From Thermomonas alba (lineage in GTDB: Bacteria; Pseudomonadota; Gammaproteobacteria; Xanthomonadales; Xanthomonadaceae), in contig NZ_JAJOZU010000004.1 of assembly GCF_022419205.1 (NCBI RefSeq), positions 1 to 64,000 of the forward strand: a stretch of DNA of 64,000 nucleotides, given 5' to 3'. This document shows positions 18,410 to 26,647 of the stretch, one piece after another. The notes beneath the pieces were generated by a model. That model worked only from the letters and a program-made list of their open reading frames with translations, made no database searches and had not been told where the DNA came from. Positions within the stretch are counted from its first letter, which is position 1, and every line of letters begins with the position of its first letter. Position numbers and translations under genes: made by a program.

Positions 18410-19873
18410 TCATGCAAACTGACGCAGCGAAGCTCCTTGTCCCGGCATTTCCGCATCTTCCCAATGATGCGCGCCAAGGTTGTGCGTGCGCCGCAAGGCG
18501 GCCTCGATCAATGCGCACGCGACCCCTCCTTGCCACCCCTCTTTCGCTAGGGCGAGGCACTCTTGGCTAGCCTCGCGCAAAACTGCCCTGCGCCGTACGG
18601 GTCCCATCGCCGCCATCAACAATTCACGCAATTGCGTCAAGCGCGCCGTTGTGAGCGCAGGGCCGCGCCGTACCAGCCGGAAGTTTCCGCTCCCCGGGAT
18701 GATGTCCGGCAGTGAGCGCAAGCGCATCCCCAATCGGCGTCCAAACACGATTCCTTCCAATAGAGAATTGCTAGCCAAACGGTTGGCGCCATGCACCCCA
18801 TTGCATGCTACTTCGCCAACCGCATACAGGCCCGGCATAGACGTGCACCCGTCGGCATCGACGGCAATCCCGCCCATGTGGAAATGCGCCGCAGCCGTCA
18901 CCGGAATCGGCTGTTGCCGCGGGTCGATCCCATGTGACATACACATCTCAAACACGGTCGGAAAACGACGCTGGAAATCGCTCCCGATGCCCCGCGCATC
19001 CAGCCAGGCCCCTCCCTGCCTGCCGGCCTGCCAGACACGACGTGCCACGACGTCGCGCGGTGCCAGATCCTCCATCGGATGCACTCTTGCCATCAACGGG
19101 ACACCATGAGAATCCAGCAGGCGCGCCCCGGCCCCCCGCAGCGCCTCGGTAACCAATGGAAGGCTGTGCCGGCCTGGCAATGCCAGCGCCGTCGGATGGA
19201 ACTGCACGAATTCCAAATCGCGCATGGTGGCTGCAACCGTCAATGCCAGTGCCAGGCCGCTGCCATCTGCCTCTGCGGGATTGCTGGTCTGCGCGAACAG
19301 TCCACCGATTCCACCGGTTGCGATGACCACGGCGCGCCCATGCAACGCCTCACGGCTGCCGTCTTCGCGTGTTAGGCACACACCGCAAACGTGATCTCCG
19401 CGCAGCATCAGCCCATCCACCTCGACGCTGCTCCAGCGCGTGACATGGCCGGATCGTCGCGCTTCCGCCAGTAATGCATCCATCACCCTGGCTCCGGTCG
19501 CATCGCCTCCAGCATGCACGATCCGGGACTGGCCATGCCCACCTTCGCGCGCAAGCTGCAAATTGCCGTCGGCGTCGCGATCGAACACGACCCCAAGCGT
19601 CTCGAGCCAATGGATCGCAGAAGCAGCTCCTCGCGTCAGCAAATCGACGATCGCTGCATCGTTGTGGAAACTTCCCGCAACGGCAGTATCGTGCGCGTGC
19701 GCCTGTGCCGAATCGTTCGCCGCGACCGCGGCCGCGATCCCTCCCTGTGCCAGTCGGCTCGCGGATTGGGGACTGCGCTGCAGCAACAGTACGGGTGTCG
19801 GGGCCGCCGCAATCGCGGTGACCAATCCCGCGATGCCTCCACCAACGACGATGATCGGCAAACGCGCGCTCAT
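18410..19873 (-). CDS. nadB: L-aspartate oxidase
   Basis: 487 residues, a flavoprotein that oxidises L-aspartate to iminoaspartate, the first step of de novo NAD synthesis. It can pass electrons to fumarate when oxygen is absent. The FAD-binding start IIVVGGGIAGLVTAIAAA is followed by SASRLAQGGIAAA, the HPTAL and HFHMGGIAVDADG motifs of the succinate dehydrogenase/NadB family, and GVHGANRLASNSLLEG. It is about 50 residues shorter than E. coli NadB, mainly in the C-terminal helical part. It overlaps nadA by 4 bases and is the last gene of the porin-UbiT operon. Confidence 0.92.
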   Translation of the reverse strand: MSARLPIIVVGGGIAGLVTAIAAAPTPVLLLQRSPQSASRLAQGGIAAAVAANDSAQAHAHDTAVAGSFHNDAAIVDLLTRGAASAIHWLETLGVVFDRDADGNLQLAREGGHGQSRIVHAGGDATGARVMDALLAEARRSGHVTRWSSVEVDGLMLRGDHVCGVCLTREDGSREALHGRAVVIATGGIGGLFAQTSNPAEADGSGLALALTVAATMRDLEFVQFHPTALALPGRHSLPLVTEALRGAGARLLDSHGVPLMARVHPMEDLAPRDVVARRVWQAGRQGGAWLDARGIGSDFQRRFPTVFEMCMSHGIDPRQQPIPVTAAAHFHMGGIAVDADGCTSMPGLYAVGEVACNGVHGANRLASNSLLEGIVFGRRLGMRLRSLPDIIPGSGNFRLVRRGPALTTARLTQLRELLMAAMGPVRRRAVLREASQECLALAKEGWQGGVACALIEAALRRTHNLGAHHWEDAEMPGQGASLRQFA

Positions 19874-20904
19874 ACCAGCTCGCTGCGGCCGACTGCCAGC
19901 ATCCGCTGCAATGCACGCCGGGCACTGATCGCGACGTCATTCGGCACCGTCACTTCATGCCGCAGATCACGCAGACAGGCATGAATATTGGGGAGGGTGA
20001 TCCGCTTCATGTGCGGACACAGGTTGCACGGCTTGATGAACTCCACCTGCGGGAACTGGTTGCGCAGGTTGTCGGCCATCGAGCACTCGGTGATCATCGC
20101 CACCCGCGTCGGTTTTTGCTTCGCCAGCCACTGCCCCATGGCGCTGGTGGAGCCCACGAAATCGGCCTCGGCCAGCACCTCCGGTGCACATTCCGGGTGT
20201 GCCACGATCCTGGCACCGAAACGCTCGCGGGTATGGCGCGCTTCCAATGCAGTGAATTTTTCGTGCACTTCGCACGCACCGTCCCACAGCACTAACTCGA
20301 TGCCGGTCTGCTGCGCCACCCACACACCGAGATAGCGATCGGGCAGAAAGATCACCTTGTCCACGCCAAACTCGGCGGCAACGGCATTCACCACCTGCGC
20401 AGCGTTGGCCGAAGTACAGCATGCATCGGACTCCGCCTTCACTTCCGCGCTGGTGTTGACGTAGCTGACCACCGGCGCGCCCGGGTGCTGCACCCGCAGC
20501 GCGCGCACGTCGGCGGCGGTGATCGAGGACGCCAGCGAGCAACCGGCTTCCAGGTCCGGGATCAGCACGGTCTTGTCCGGGGCCAGGATCTTGGCGCTCT
20601 CGGCCATGAAGTGGACGCCGCAGAGCACGATCAAGTCGCTGTCACAGTCCGCCGCAGCCTGCGCCAGTGCGAGCGAATCACCGGTGACATCGGCTACGCC
20701 GTGGAAGATTTCCGGCGACTGATAGCTATGCGCCATGATCACCGCGCCGCGGCGACGCTTGAGTTCGAGGATCGCGTCGATCCATGGTAGATGCAGCGGC
20801 ACCTCCATGCACGGGATCAGGCGTTCGAGTTTCTCGACCAGCGGCGCATAACGCACCTCGAGCGCGGGATGCCAGGACGGCGTGGAATGGTCGTGAGTCT
20901 GCAT
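19870..20904 (-). CDS. nadA: Quinolinate synthase
   Basis: 344 residues. It condenses iminoaspartate with dihydroxyacetone phosphate to quinolinate using an oxygen-sensitive 4Fe-4S cluster. The typical blocks are AHSYQSPEIFHGVADVTGDSLALAQ, the first cluster Cys in LCGVHFMAESAKIL, VSYVNTSAEVKAESDACCTSAN, the AHPECAPEV region and the C-terminal CNLCPHMKRITL. It lies 53 bases after the chorismate mutase-UbiT gene on the same strand, with no separate promoter evident. Placing nadAB in an FNR-controlled operon is unusual but fits an enzyme damaged by O2. Confidence 0.93.
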   Translation of the reverse strand: MQTHDHSTPSWHPALEVRYAPLVEKLERLIPCMEVPLHLPWIDAILELKRRRGAVIMAHSYQSPEIFHGVADVTGDSLALAQAAADCDSDLIVLCGVHFMAESAKILAPDKTVLIPDLEAGCSLASSITAADVRALRVQHPGAPVVSYVNTSAEVKAESDACCTSANAAQVVNAVAAEFGVDKVIFLPDRYLGVWVAQQTGIELVLWDGACEVHEKFTALEARHTRERFGARIVAHPECAPEVLAEADFVGSTSAMGQWLAKQKPTRVAMITECSMADNLRNQFPQVEFIKPCNLCPHMKRITLPNIHACLRDLRHEVTVPNDVAISARRALQRMLAVGRSELV

Positions 20905-20957
20905 TTCAAATGGATGAATATCGAGAATGGGATCGAGCCATTTCCCTTACACGCGCA

Positions 20958-21812
20958 TCAACCGCATCCGTGATAAGCCTCTCGCGCACCGCGCAGAAAC
21001 CGCCCGCCACGATTGAGCATGATGCGAAACCCAAGCGGAATGGTCTCCCACGGTAACCGGTCAAGAAGATTGCGAGCCGTCAATCCAAGCTCGACATCGC
21101 CGGTCAGCACCAACCGTCGCTGGAAGAACAGGGTATCGGCATCCTCCAGCCGACCTGCCAGCAGCATGAGATCGGTGACGCTTCCACGTACTGTCGCTTC
21201 TGCCGGCTCGCGCACCACGATCAAGTGCCTCTCCCGCAGGGTCACGACCCAGCGCAGCTCGAGATCGCTGACCTCGATACCGATTCGACGATCGGCCATG
21301 AAATCGAGATCGCCATTCGCAATCGGCATAGCCAGCACCCTGGCCATCATTTGCTCGAGCAAGCGCGCCTGCACCACGCTGGGGATCAGACGCGCCAATG
21401 GTGCAAGCCGCTGCGGTGGCGGCACCAGCTTCAACAGGGGAACGGGAAGTCCATGCATCGGGCTAGAAACATCGTTCGACACGTGAGCTGGGATGATGCC
21501 GGTGCCGCCGACTACCGTGCTTTGATCCAGATCAGAGTCCAGTCCTTGGGCACGGCAGCCCTCCTCGATGGCCAACCGAAGAATGCGATGCGCCGTCTGC
21601 GGCGACATTCCAAGCCGATATGCCAGCCCTTGCCCGCGCATCAGCACTTCTGCTTCCCGCTTGGCATCTCGCCCTTGCACTCCAGAGCCCGCTTTCAATG
21701 CGCCTGCTGCGCGTGCCAGATGGGTACGCGCCGCCAATAGCAACAGCAACCCATCGTCCAGACCGTCGATGGCGAGGCGCAGCGGGGGCAGCAGAGCTGG
21801 ATGACTGCTCAC
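20958..21812 (-). CDS. ubiT: Fusion of an AroQ chorismate mutase domain with UbiT (SCP2)
   Basis: 284 residues in two parts. Residues 8-92 form an AroQ chorismate mutase domain. Aligned to the PheA mutase with a constant +1 offset, R12, R29, K40, D49, R52, E53 and Q89 match its active-site residues R11, R28, K39, D48, R51, E52 and Q88; only S84 is changed, to G85. Residues about 125-275 are a UbiT-type SCP2 lipid-binding domain (LEDADTLFFQRRLVLTGDVELGL, then PLGFRIMLNRGGRFL), the accessory factor for anaerobic ubiquinone synthesis. UbiT is normally about 170 residues and stands alone. Prephenate, the mutase product, is the hydroxyl donor used by UbiUV, so the fusion may supply it at the assembly site. 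The start overlaps the DGC gene by 4 bases. Confidence 0.85.
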   Translation of the reverse strand: MSSHPALLPPLRLAIDGLDDGLLLLLAARTHLARAAGALKAGSGVQGRDAKREAEVLMRGQGLAYRLGMSPQTAHRILRLAIEEGCRAQGLDSDLDQSTVVGGTGIIPAHVSNDVSSPMHGLPVPLLKLVPPPQRLAPLARLIPSVVQARLLEQMMARVLAMPIANGDLDFMADRRIGIEVSDLELRWVVTLRERHLIVVREPAEATVRGSVTDLMLLAGRLEDADTLFFQRRLVLTGDVELGLTARNLLDRLPWETIPLGFRIMLNRGGRFLRGAREAYHGCG

Positions 21813-22189
21813 GGAGTCACCCGCCTGCTCAATGAGCGCGCCACCGGAAGCACATGCTGCTCATAGATGGCAGTTGCCTCTTGCGGATCGAAATCCGCAT
21901 GCTTGCGCTTCTTGACACCATACCTGGAAAGCACGAGGTGGGCATCTGCCGCCACGCCGGCACGATCCAAGCATGCCTTCACGCAATGCAGCACACACCC
22001 ATCCAGTGCCAGAACCGGGCGTCCGCTGCGAGCCATGCGTACCAGGCCGACCACCCCACCCCCGACCCCCGCAATGCAGGACATTTCGGCTTCATGCGCG
22101 CGATCGAGTCGCAGCGCAAGATGATTGGCCATCTGTGCGGCGCTTGAACAGCCAGAACAAGAATACACCAGCGGAAGTTTCTCACTCAT
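21809..22189 (-). CDS. DGC-domain putative zinc-binding protein
   Basis: 126 residues. The DGC family signature is visible: YSCSGCSSAAQMANHLA near the start, EMSCIAGVGGG near residue 37 and LALDGCVLHCVKACL near residue 60, giving six or more cysteines for metal binding. The function of the family is not known; members often sit beside metal- or redox-related genes. It overlaps the membrane protein gene upstream by 8 bases and the UbiT fusion downstream by 4 bases, so all three are translationally linked. Confidence 0.8.
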   Translation of the reverse strand: MSEKLPLVYSCSGCSSAAQMANHLALRLDRAHEAEMSCIAGVGGGVVGLVRMARSGRPVLALDGCVLHCVKACLDRAGVAADAHLVLSRYGVKKRKHADFDPQEATAIYEQHVLPVARSLSRRVTP

Positions 22190-23462
22190 TGTTCGTCTCG
22201 ATCTCTCTGCATCCGACTTTTGACATTGAGATGAAGCGCCTGATCCGCTGACCGATACCGAGCAGCGCCAGAAAGCAGGCCCAATAGGCCACCGACAGCA
22301 GCAACCCCGCGACGGGGGCGACTCCGGGATGCACCGGCACGATCACCATCAACGCTGCTGCCAGGAGATACAGTACCAACACCACACCTTTGTCGTACTC
22401 CGGCAGCAACAGGTGCACACCAGGCACCTGCATACCGCGCCCACAGAGGCGGTGGACTTCGATCCAACCCAGAAACGCTGCAATTTCGAGCAGCATGCCG
22501 ATGACCAGCGCAGGCAGGCCGATGATCAGTCCCAGAGCGCCCGCCCAGCGTATCCCGGCATCGCCTGGCGCCGCGAGCAGGACGATGGCTGCGACAAACA
22601 CCGCAACGAGCCCAACCCTCCAGAACATCACCAAAGGAGTCTTGCGCCGCGTGGAAGCCCGATACTGCAAGCACAAACCCGACAGCGCCGCTATCGCTAC
22701 CAGGACCAGGGCGCTCTCGCGCAACCCCCAAATCGGCGCCCCTCTCAGCACTGCAATCAAGCTGGTCAGAAGCACGAGATATACCGCAGCATGCCAACTG
22801 GCCTGGAAACGGCCGGACACTTTGCCGGTACCGTGAAACATCGGCATGACCACGCGCGCGACCGCTGCCAACAGCGAGATCACCCATCCGGTCAGCCCCC
22901 AGCCAGCATGCACGTCTACCACCCTCATCGATGGCAGTGTGACCCATCCAGACATCGCCATCGCCTGCCACACTCCCAGGCAGGCGGTTACGGCGCCCCC
23001 GATGAGAGCGCTCGCGATCCCCCATCGCAGCATTGACGACCCGGACGCGACCAGCACACCCGCAAGCAGCATCGCCAGCAACAGGGCAAATGCCATCGCG
23101 AGAACCAAGCCCCCCCAAACTGGCGCCAACGCTCCCGGCCAACGCAGCGAGACCACCAACAGCGCACTTCCCAGATTCAGCAGCACATGCAGGAGAAAAG
23201 CCGCAAGCCGGCCGCCACGTACCTGCGCCGCGACCACAACTGGCACGAACTGCAACAGACTGCCGAACATGGCGTTGCCCAAGACGCCCAATGCAACGGC
23301 ATGTACCAATGCCAGCACCGGCCCGCTCCAACGCGATCCCAACGCATCGTCACCGGCTCCGGTCAGCAGCAGGCCTGCCAACACTCCCCATAGCAACGCC
23401 GCGTACAGGAATCGGCGCGGAACCGCTGGCGCGGGCGCTTGTGAAATGGCAAGCTTCGCCAT
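22182..23462 (-). CDS. Polytopic membrane protein with histidine motifs
   Basis: 426 residues and about 12 membrane helices. Histidines recur inside or at the ends of helices: LALVHAVALGVLGNAMFGSLLQFVP, VDVHAGWGLTGWV, VMPMFHGTG, SWHAAVYL and IEVHRLCGRG. The pattern of a His followed by a long helix ending in P-M-F recalls NnrS and haem-copper oxidase subunit I-like proteins. I therefore suspect a haem-binding membrane protein of nitric oxide or electron-transfer metabolism, but the family is not firmly recognised. ATG 23462 has GAAGGTG upstream; a GTG at 23477 would add five residues and sit one base after the DUF2249 stop. It is the third gene of the porin operon. Confidence 0.6.
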   Translation of the reverse strand: MAKLAISQAPAPAVPRRFLYAALLWGVLAGLLLTGAGDDALGSRWSGPVLALVHAVALGVLGNAMFGSLLQFVPVVVAAQVRGGRLAAFLLHVLLNLGSALLVVSLRWPGALAPVWGGLVLAMAFALLLAMLLAGVLVASGSSMLRWGIASALIGGAVTACLGVWQAMAMSGWVTLPSMRVVDVHAGWGLTGWVISLLAAVARVVMPMFHGTGKVSGRFQASWHAAVYLVLLTSLIAVLRGAPIWGLRESALVLVAIAALSGLCLQYRASTRRKTPLVMFWRVGLVAVFVAAIVLLAAPGDAGIRWAGALGLIIGLPALVIGMLLEIAAFLGWIEVHRLCGRGMQVPGVHLLLPEYDKGVVLVLYLLAAALMVIVPVHPGVAPVAGLLLSVAYWACFLALLGIGQRIRRFISMSKVGCREIETNNE

Positions 23463-23478
23463 GCCACGCACCTTCACG

Positions 23479-23691
23479 CTATGGCCGCATGATCACGACT
23501 GCGAACCCATGATCCTGGCAAGGCTGACTGCTCCAGCGCAATCCGCGCTGCTGCAGCGTCTCTAATAGCGGCACAGGAAACAGCGGCGTCAATACTTCCA
23601 GCCACTGCCCAGGCGCCAGGCCATCAACCGCCGCCAACGCCTGCTGGAAAGGCGCCGGCGGCGGCAGGCTCCGCAGATCGAGCCGGATCAC
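23479..23691 (-). CDS. DUF2249 domain protein
   Basis: 70 residues from GTG 23691, whose GTGA overlaps the porin stop. The start IRLDLRSLPPPAPFQQALAAVDGL and the end RWSSQPCQDHGFAVVIMRP match the DUF2249/TusA-like fold, a small two-helix, four-strand domain often found with NO-related and anaerobic genes. A longer frame to 23733 lies inside the porin gene and is less likely. The role is unknown; a sulfur-carrier or redox-sensing role has been guessed for relatives. Confidence 0.7.
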   Translation of the reverse strand: MIRLDLRSLPPPAPFQQALAAVDGLAPGQWLEVLTPLFPVPLLETLQQRGLRWSSQPCQDHGFAVVIMRP

Positions 23692-24920
23692 GGCTGCAAG
23701 GGGTGCTTCCCGCGCCATTCGACCTGCAACCACAGCTTGCGGTTGTCGCGCGCGAATCCATCGGCACGGTAGTCAGCCAGTTTCACCAACCCCGTCAACC
23801 CACCTGGAAGCGGGAACCCGAGCGAGGCATTCAACTCCTGCCCATAGCGCAAGCGTCCTGTGTCAGCGCGATAGTCGTGCCATGCCAAAGTCCAGACCAG
23901 CTTGCCCTCCAGCTGGCCGTACCCCGCTTTTCCGCTTGCGGTGAGATAGCGATCCTCAAGCCCTTTTGCCGGCGTCACCAGGAACTGGTCGTCCCAGCCA
24001 TTGAAGGCGTGTAGGGTCGCCAGCGGCGTCTGCACGGCGGTGGCGCCGTCGCCACCCAGGTGCTCCCAGCCCGCGCGCGCGGTGATGCCACCCTGCGTCC
24101 AGCTCGGCTCCAGCAGCCAGTACGCATGGTGGAAACGGGCTGGGTTGTGCGCATAGTCCTGCTGGCGCGCGATTTCCGCGGCCCAACCGAATCCGCGCCC
24201 GTCGCGCACGGCGCTGCCGGTCCAGCGCAGGCCATAGGTGGCGGTGGACGCGCTGGCGACGTCGCGATCGTCGTGCAGATAGGCATAGCCGACCCACTGC
24301 TGGCCGCCCCGCTTCCAGGCAACATTCAGCAGATGAGTGTCGAGATCGCGCGCGCGCGCCAGTGGGGCCAGCGCGCGATCGCTGGCGACGCGGTGCACCT
24401 TGTCCAGCCAGTCGTAGCGCACGGCCAGCGCGGTAGTGGGCTGCCAGCGCAGCTCGACGGCATCGAAGGTCTGCTCGTTCTGCCGCCACCCGACATTGCC
24501 GACCCAGCGCTGGTTGTCCAGCGCGATGCGCTGGCGGCCGACCGTGACGCTGCCGCGCTCGTGCGTCCAGGCCACCCAGGCCTGGTTGAGCTCGGCGCTG
24601 GTCGGATCGAGCACGGTCGGATACGCCGTCTTGCCGTTGGCGCCGCTGTTGTAGCTCCCGGTTCCGGCCACGCCCTCGCCTTCCAGCAGCATCGACCACC
24701 CGGGCGCGGGCGCCAGCCGCAGGCCGGCGCGCAGGCGCGCGGTGGTGGCATCGGCACGGCGGGCGAAACCGGCGTCGTCCACGGCCTCGTGGCGCAGGCG
24801 CAGGTCCCACTCGAAAACCGCCTTCTGCGTATCAGCGGCGCGCAGTGAGCCTGAGATTGCAGACAGTGCGAGCACAACGACCGGCGCCAGGCACACATAT
24901 GGACGTACAGGGATTGCCAT
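23688..24920 (-). CDS. Alginate-export-type outer-membrane porin
   Basis: 410 residues. A signal peptide ends near SGSLRAADT (about residue 28). The rest is a beta-barrel with alternating aromatic strands (FEWDLRLRHEAVDD, ELRWQPTTALAVRYDW, WLQVEWRGK at the C-terminus). GRQRIALDNQRWVGNVGWRQNEQTFDAVEL is a hallmark of the alginate_exp family. Despite the name, members near nitrite reductase genes probably serve as outer-membrane channels for small anions rather than alginate. It leads the seven-gene minus-strand operon and is divergent from nirK. An FNR-type palindrome lies 67 bases before its start. Confidence 0.8.
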   Translation of the reverse strand: MAIPVRPYVCLAPVVVLALSAISGSLRAADTQKAVFEWDLRLRHEAVDDAGFARRADATTARLRAGLRLAPAPGWSMLLEGEGVAGTGSYNSGANGKTAYPTVLDPTSAELNQAWVAWTHERGSVTVGRQRIALDNQRWVGNVGWRQNEQTFDAVELRWQPTTALAVRYDWLDKVHRVASDRALAPLARARDLDTHLLNVAWKRGGQQWVGYAYLHDDRDVASASTATYGLRWTGSAVRDGRGFGWAAEIARQQDYAHNPARFHHAYWLLEPSWTQGGITARAGWEHLGGDGATAVQTPLATLHAFNGWDDQFLVTPAKGLEDRYLTASGKAGYGQLEGKLVWTLAWHDYRADTGRLRYGQELNASLGFPLPGGLTGLVKLADYRADGFARDNRKLWLQVEWRGKHPLQP

Positions 24921-24980
24921 CTCGAACCTCACAGATTGAACCGATGGCGCACAAGTTTGACGACCCTCCCGGCGCGCACG

Positions 24981-24994
24981 TTGACCCAAGTCAA
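24981..24994 (-). promoter_or_regulatory. FNR/Dnr box for the porin-ubiT-nadAB operon
   Basis: TTGAC-CCAA-GTCAA has two perfect half-sites. Its centre is 67 bases upstream of the porin ATG at 24920, giving a leader of about 26 bases at class II spacing. It could also help activate nirK from an upstream position. Confidence 0.7.
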
Positions 24995-25029
24995 ACCAGA
25001 TCACTGCCGTGCGCAATGTTCGGCTTTGA

Positions 25030-25043
25030 TTGATTTGAATCAA
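25030..25043 (+). promoter_or_regulatory. FNR/Dnr box for nirK
   Basis: TTGAT-TTGA-ATCAA is a consensus FNR site. Its centre is 77 bases upstream of the nirK ATG, leaving a leader of about 36 bases at class II spacing. Confidence 0.75.
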
Positions 25044-25113
25044 GGAATCACCACCGAATGGAAACGGATGCTTGCCGTGAAAGCAGCATCCACACACCCC
25101 TGGAGACATCCAT

Positions 25114-26643
25114 ATGAAACCTGCGATCCGATATGCCGCCCTGACACTGGCCATCGCGACTGCCTTCGGGCTTTCCGCTTGGCTGTCGGCAACGCCGCGC
25201 TCCGCCGCGGCGGTGGGTGCCGCAACCCAACCGGATACAGGAGGATCGGCAAAAGGAGATTTTGGACCTCCGCAGGGCACGCCCATCAAGGCCATCCTGA
25301 CCTCACCACCCAATGTGCCGCCGGCGGTCAACCGGAACTATCCGGCCAAGGTCATCGTCGAGCTGGACGTGATCGAGAAGGAAATGCCGATCTCGGAGGG
25401 CGTGACCTACACGTTCTGGACCTTCGGCGGCACGGTGCCGGGAAGCTTCATCCGCGTGCGCCAGGGCGACACCGTGGAGTTCCACCTGCGCAACATGCCG
25501 GACAGCAAGATGCCCCACAACATCGACCTGCACGGCGTCACTGGACCCGGCGGCGGCGCGGCCTCCAGCTTCACCGCGCCTGGGCACGAAAGCCGTTTCA
25601 CCTTCAAGGCGCTCAACGCCGGCCTGTACGTTTACCACTGTGCCACTGCGCCGGTGGGCATGCACATCGCCAACGGCATGTACGGCCTGATCCTGGTCGA
25701 ACCGCCAGAAGGGCTGCCCAAGGTGGACCGCGAGTACTACGTGATGCAGGGCGACTTCTACACCACTGGCAAGTACCGCGAGAAGGGTCACCAGGGCTTC
25801 GACATGGAGAAGGCCATCGACGAGCACCCGACCTACGTGCTGTTCAACGGCATGGAAGGCGCGCTGACCGGCGACAAGGCGCTCACCGCCAAGACCGGCG
25901 AGAAAGTGCGCCTGTTTGTGGGGAATGGTGGTCCGAACCTGGTGTCCAGCTTCCATGTGATCGGTGAGATCTTCGACAAGGTCTGGTTCGAAGGTGGCAC
26001 CCGCTTCCAGGAGAACGTGCAGACCACGCTGATCCCGGCCGGCGGTGCGGCGATGATGGACTTCCACATGGAAGTGCCCGGCAGCTACGTGCTGGTCGAC
26101 CACAGCATCTTCCGCGCCTTCAACAAGGGTGCGCTGGCGATCCTCAAAGCGGAAGGCCCCGATCGCAAGGACATCTATTCCGGCAAGGAGGTGGATGCGG
26201 TGTACCTGGGCGACCAGACCGCCGGCACCGACCGCACACCGGTTGCGCTGGCAGCCGCCTCGGCCAAGGCTGGCAAGCTGACCCGCGAGGAGCAGATCGC
26301 CGCCGGTAAGGTGCTGTTCGCCGGCACCTGCTCCACCTGCCATCAGCCTGACGGCAAGGGGCTGGAGGGCGTGTTCCCGCCGCTGGCCGGTTCCGATTTC
26401 ATCAAGTCCAATCCTAACCGCGTGCCTGAGATCATCCTGCATGGACTGACCGGCAAGGTCACAGTGAACGGCAAGGACTACAACTCGGTGATGCCGCCGA
26501 TGAGCCAGCTCACCGATGACGAAGTCGCCAACATCGCCACCTATGTCCTCAACAGCTGGGGCAATCCGGGCGGCCAGATCAGCCGCGAGGACGCGGCGAA
26601 GGCGCGCGCCGCCAAGCCGGCCGGTGCCGCCGCGGGGCACTGA
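25114..26643 (+). CDS. nirK: Copper nitrite reductase with C-terminal cytochrome c
   Basis: 509 residues, about 130 more than two-domain NirK. It reduces nitrite to nitric oxide in the periplasm. A signal peptide (about residues 1-33) is followed by two cupredoxin domains. The ligands are visible: [24 protein letters not shown] (type 1 Cys and His with the linked type 2 His), SFHVIGE and [10 protein letters not shown]. From about residue 395 a cytochrome c domain carries CSTCH (Cys406, Cys409, His410), with [11 protein letters not shown] as likely Met-ligand region. This three-domain layout is known from Ralstonia pickettii-type enzymes, where the haem delivers the electron. CTGGAGA precedes the ATG. 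nirV and a SCO gene follow. Confidence 0.95.
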   Translation: MKPAIRYAALTLAIATAFGLSAWLSATPRSAAAVGAATQPDTGGSAKGDFGPPQGTPIKAILTSPPNVPPAVNRNYPAKVIVELDVIEKEMPISEGVTYTFWTFGGTVPGSFIRVRQGDTVEFHLRNMPDSKMPHNIDLHGVTGPGGGAASSFTAPGHESRFTFKALNAGLYVYHCATAPVGMHIANGMYGLILVEPPEGLPKVDREYYVMQGDFYTTGKYREKGHQGFDMEKAIDEHPTYVLFNGMEGALTGDKALTAKTGEKVRLFVGNGGPNLVSSFHVIGEIFDKVWFEGGTRFQENVQTTLIPAGGAAMMDFHMEVPGSYVLVDHSIFRAFNKGALAILKAEGPDRKDIYSGKEVDAVYLGDQTAGTDRTPVALAAASAKAGKLTREEQIAAGKVLFAGTCSTCHQPDGKGLEGVFPPLAGSDFIKSNPNRVPEIILHGLTGKVTVNGKDYNSVMPPMSQLTDDEVANIATYVLNSWGNPGGQISREDAAKARAAKPAGAAAGH

Positions 26644-26647
26644 GGCG

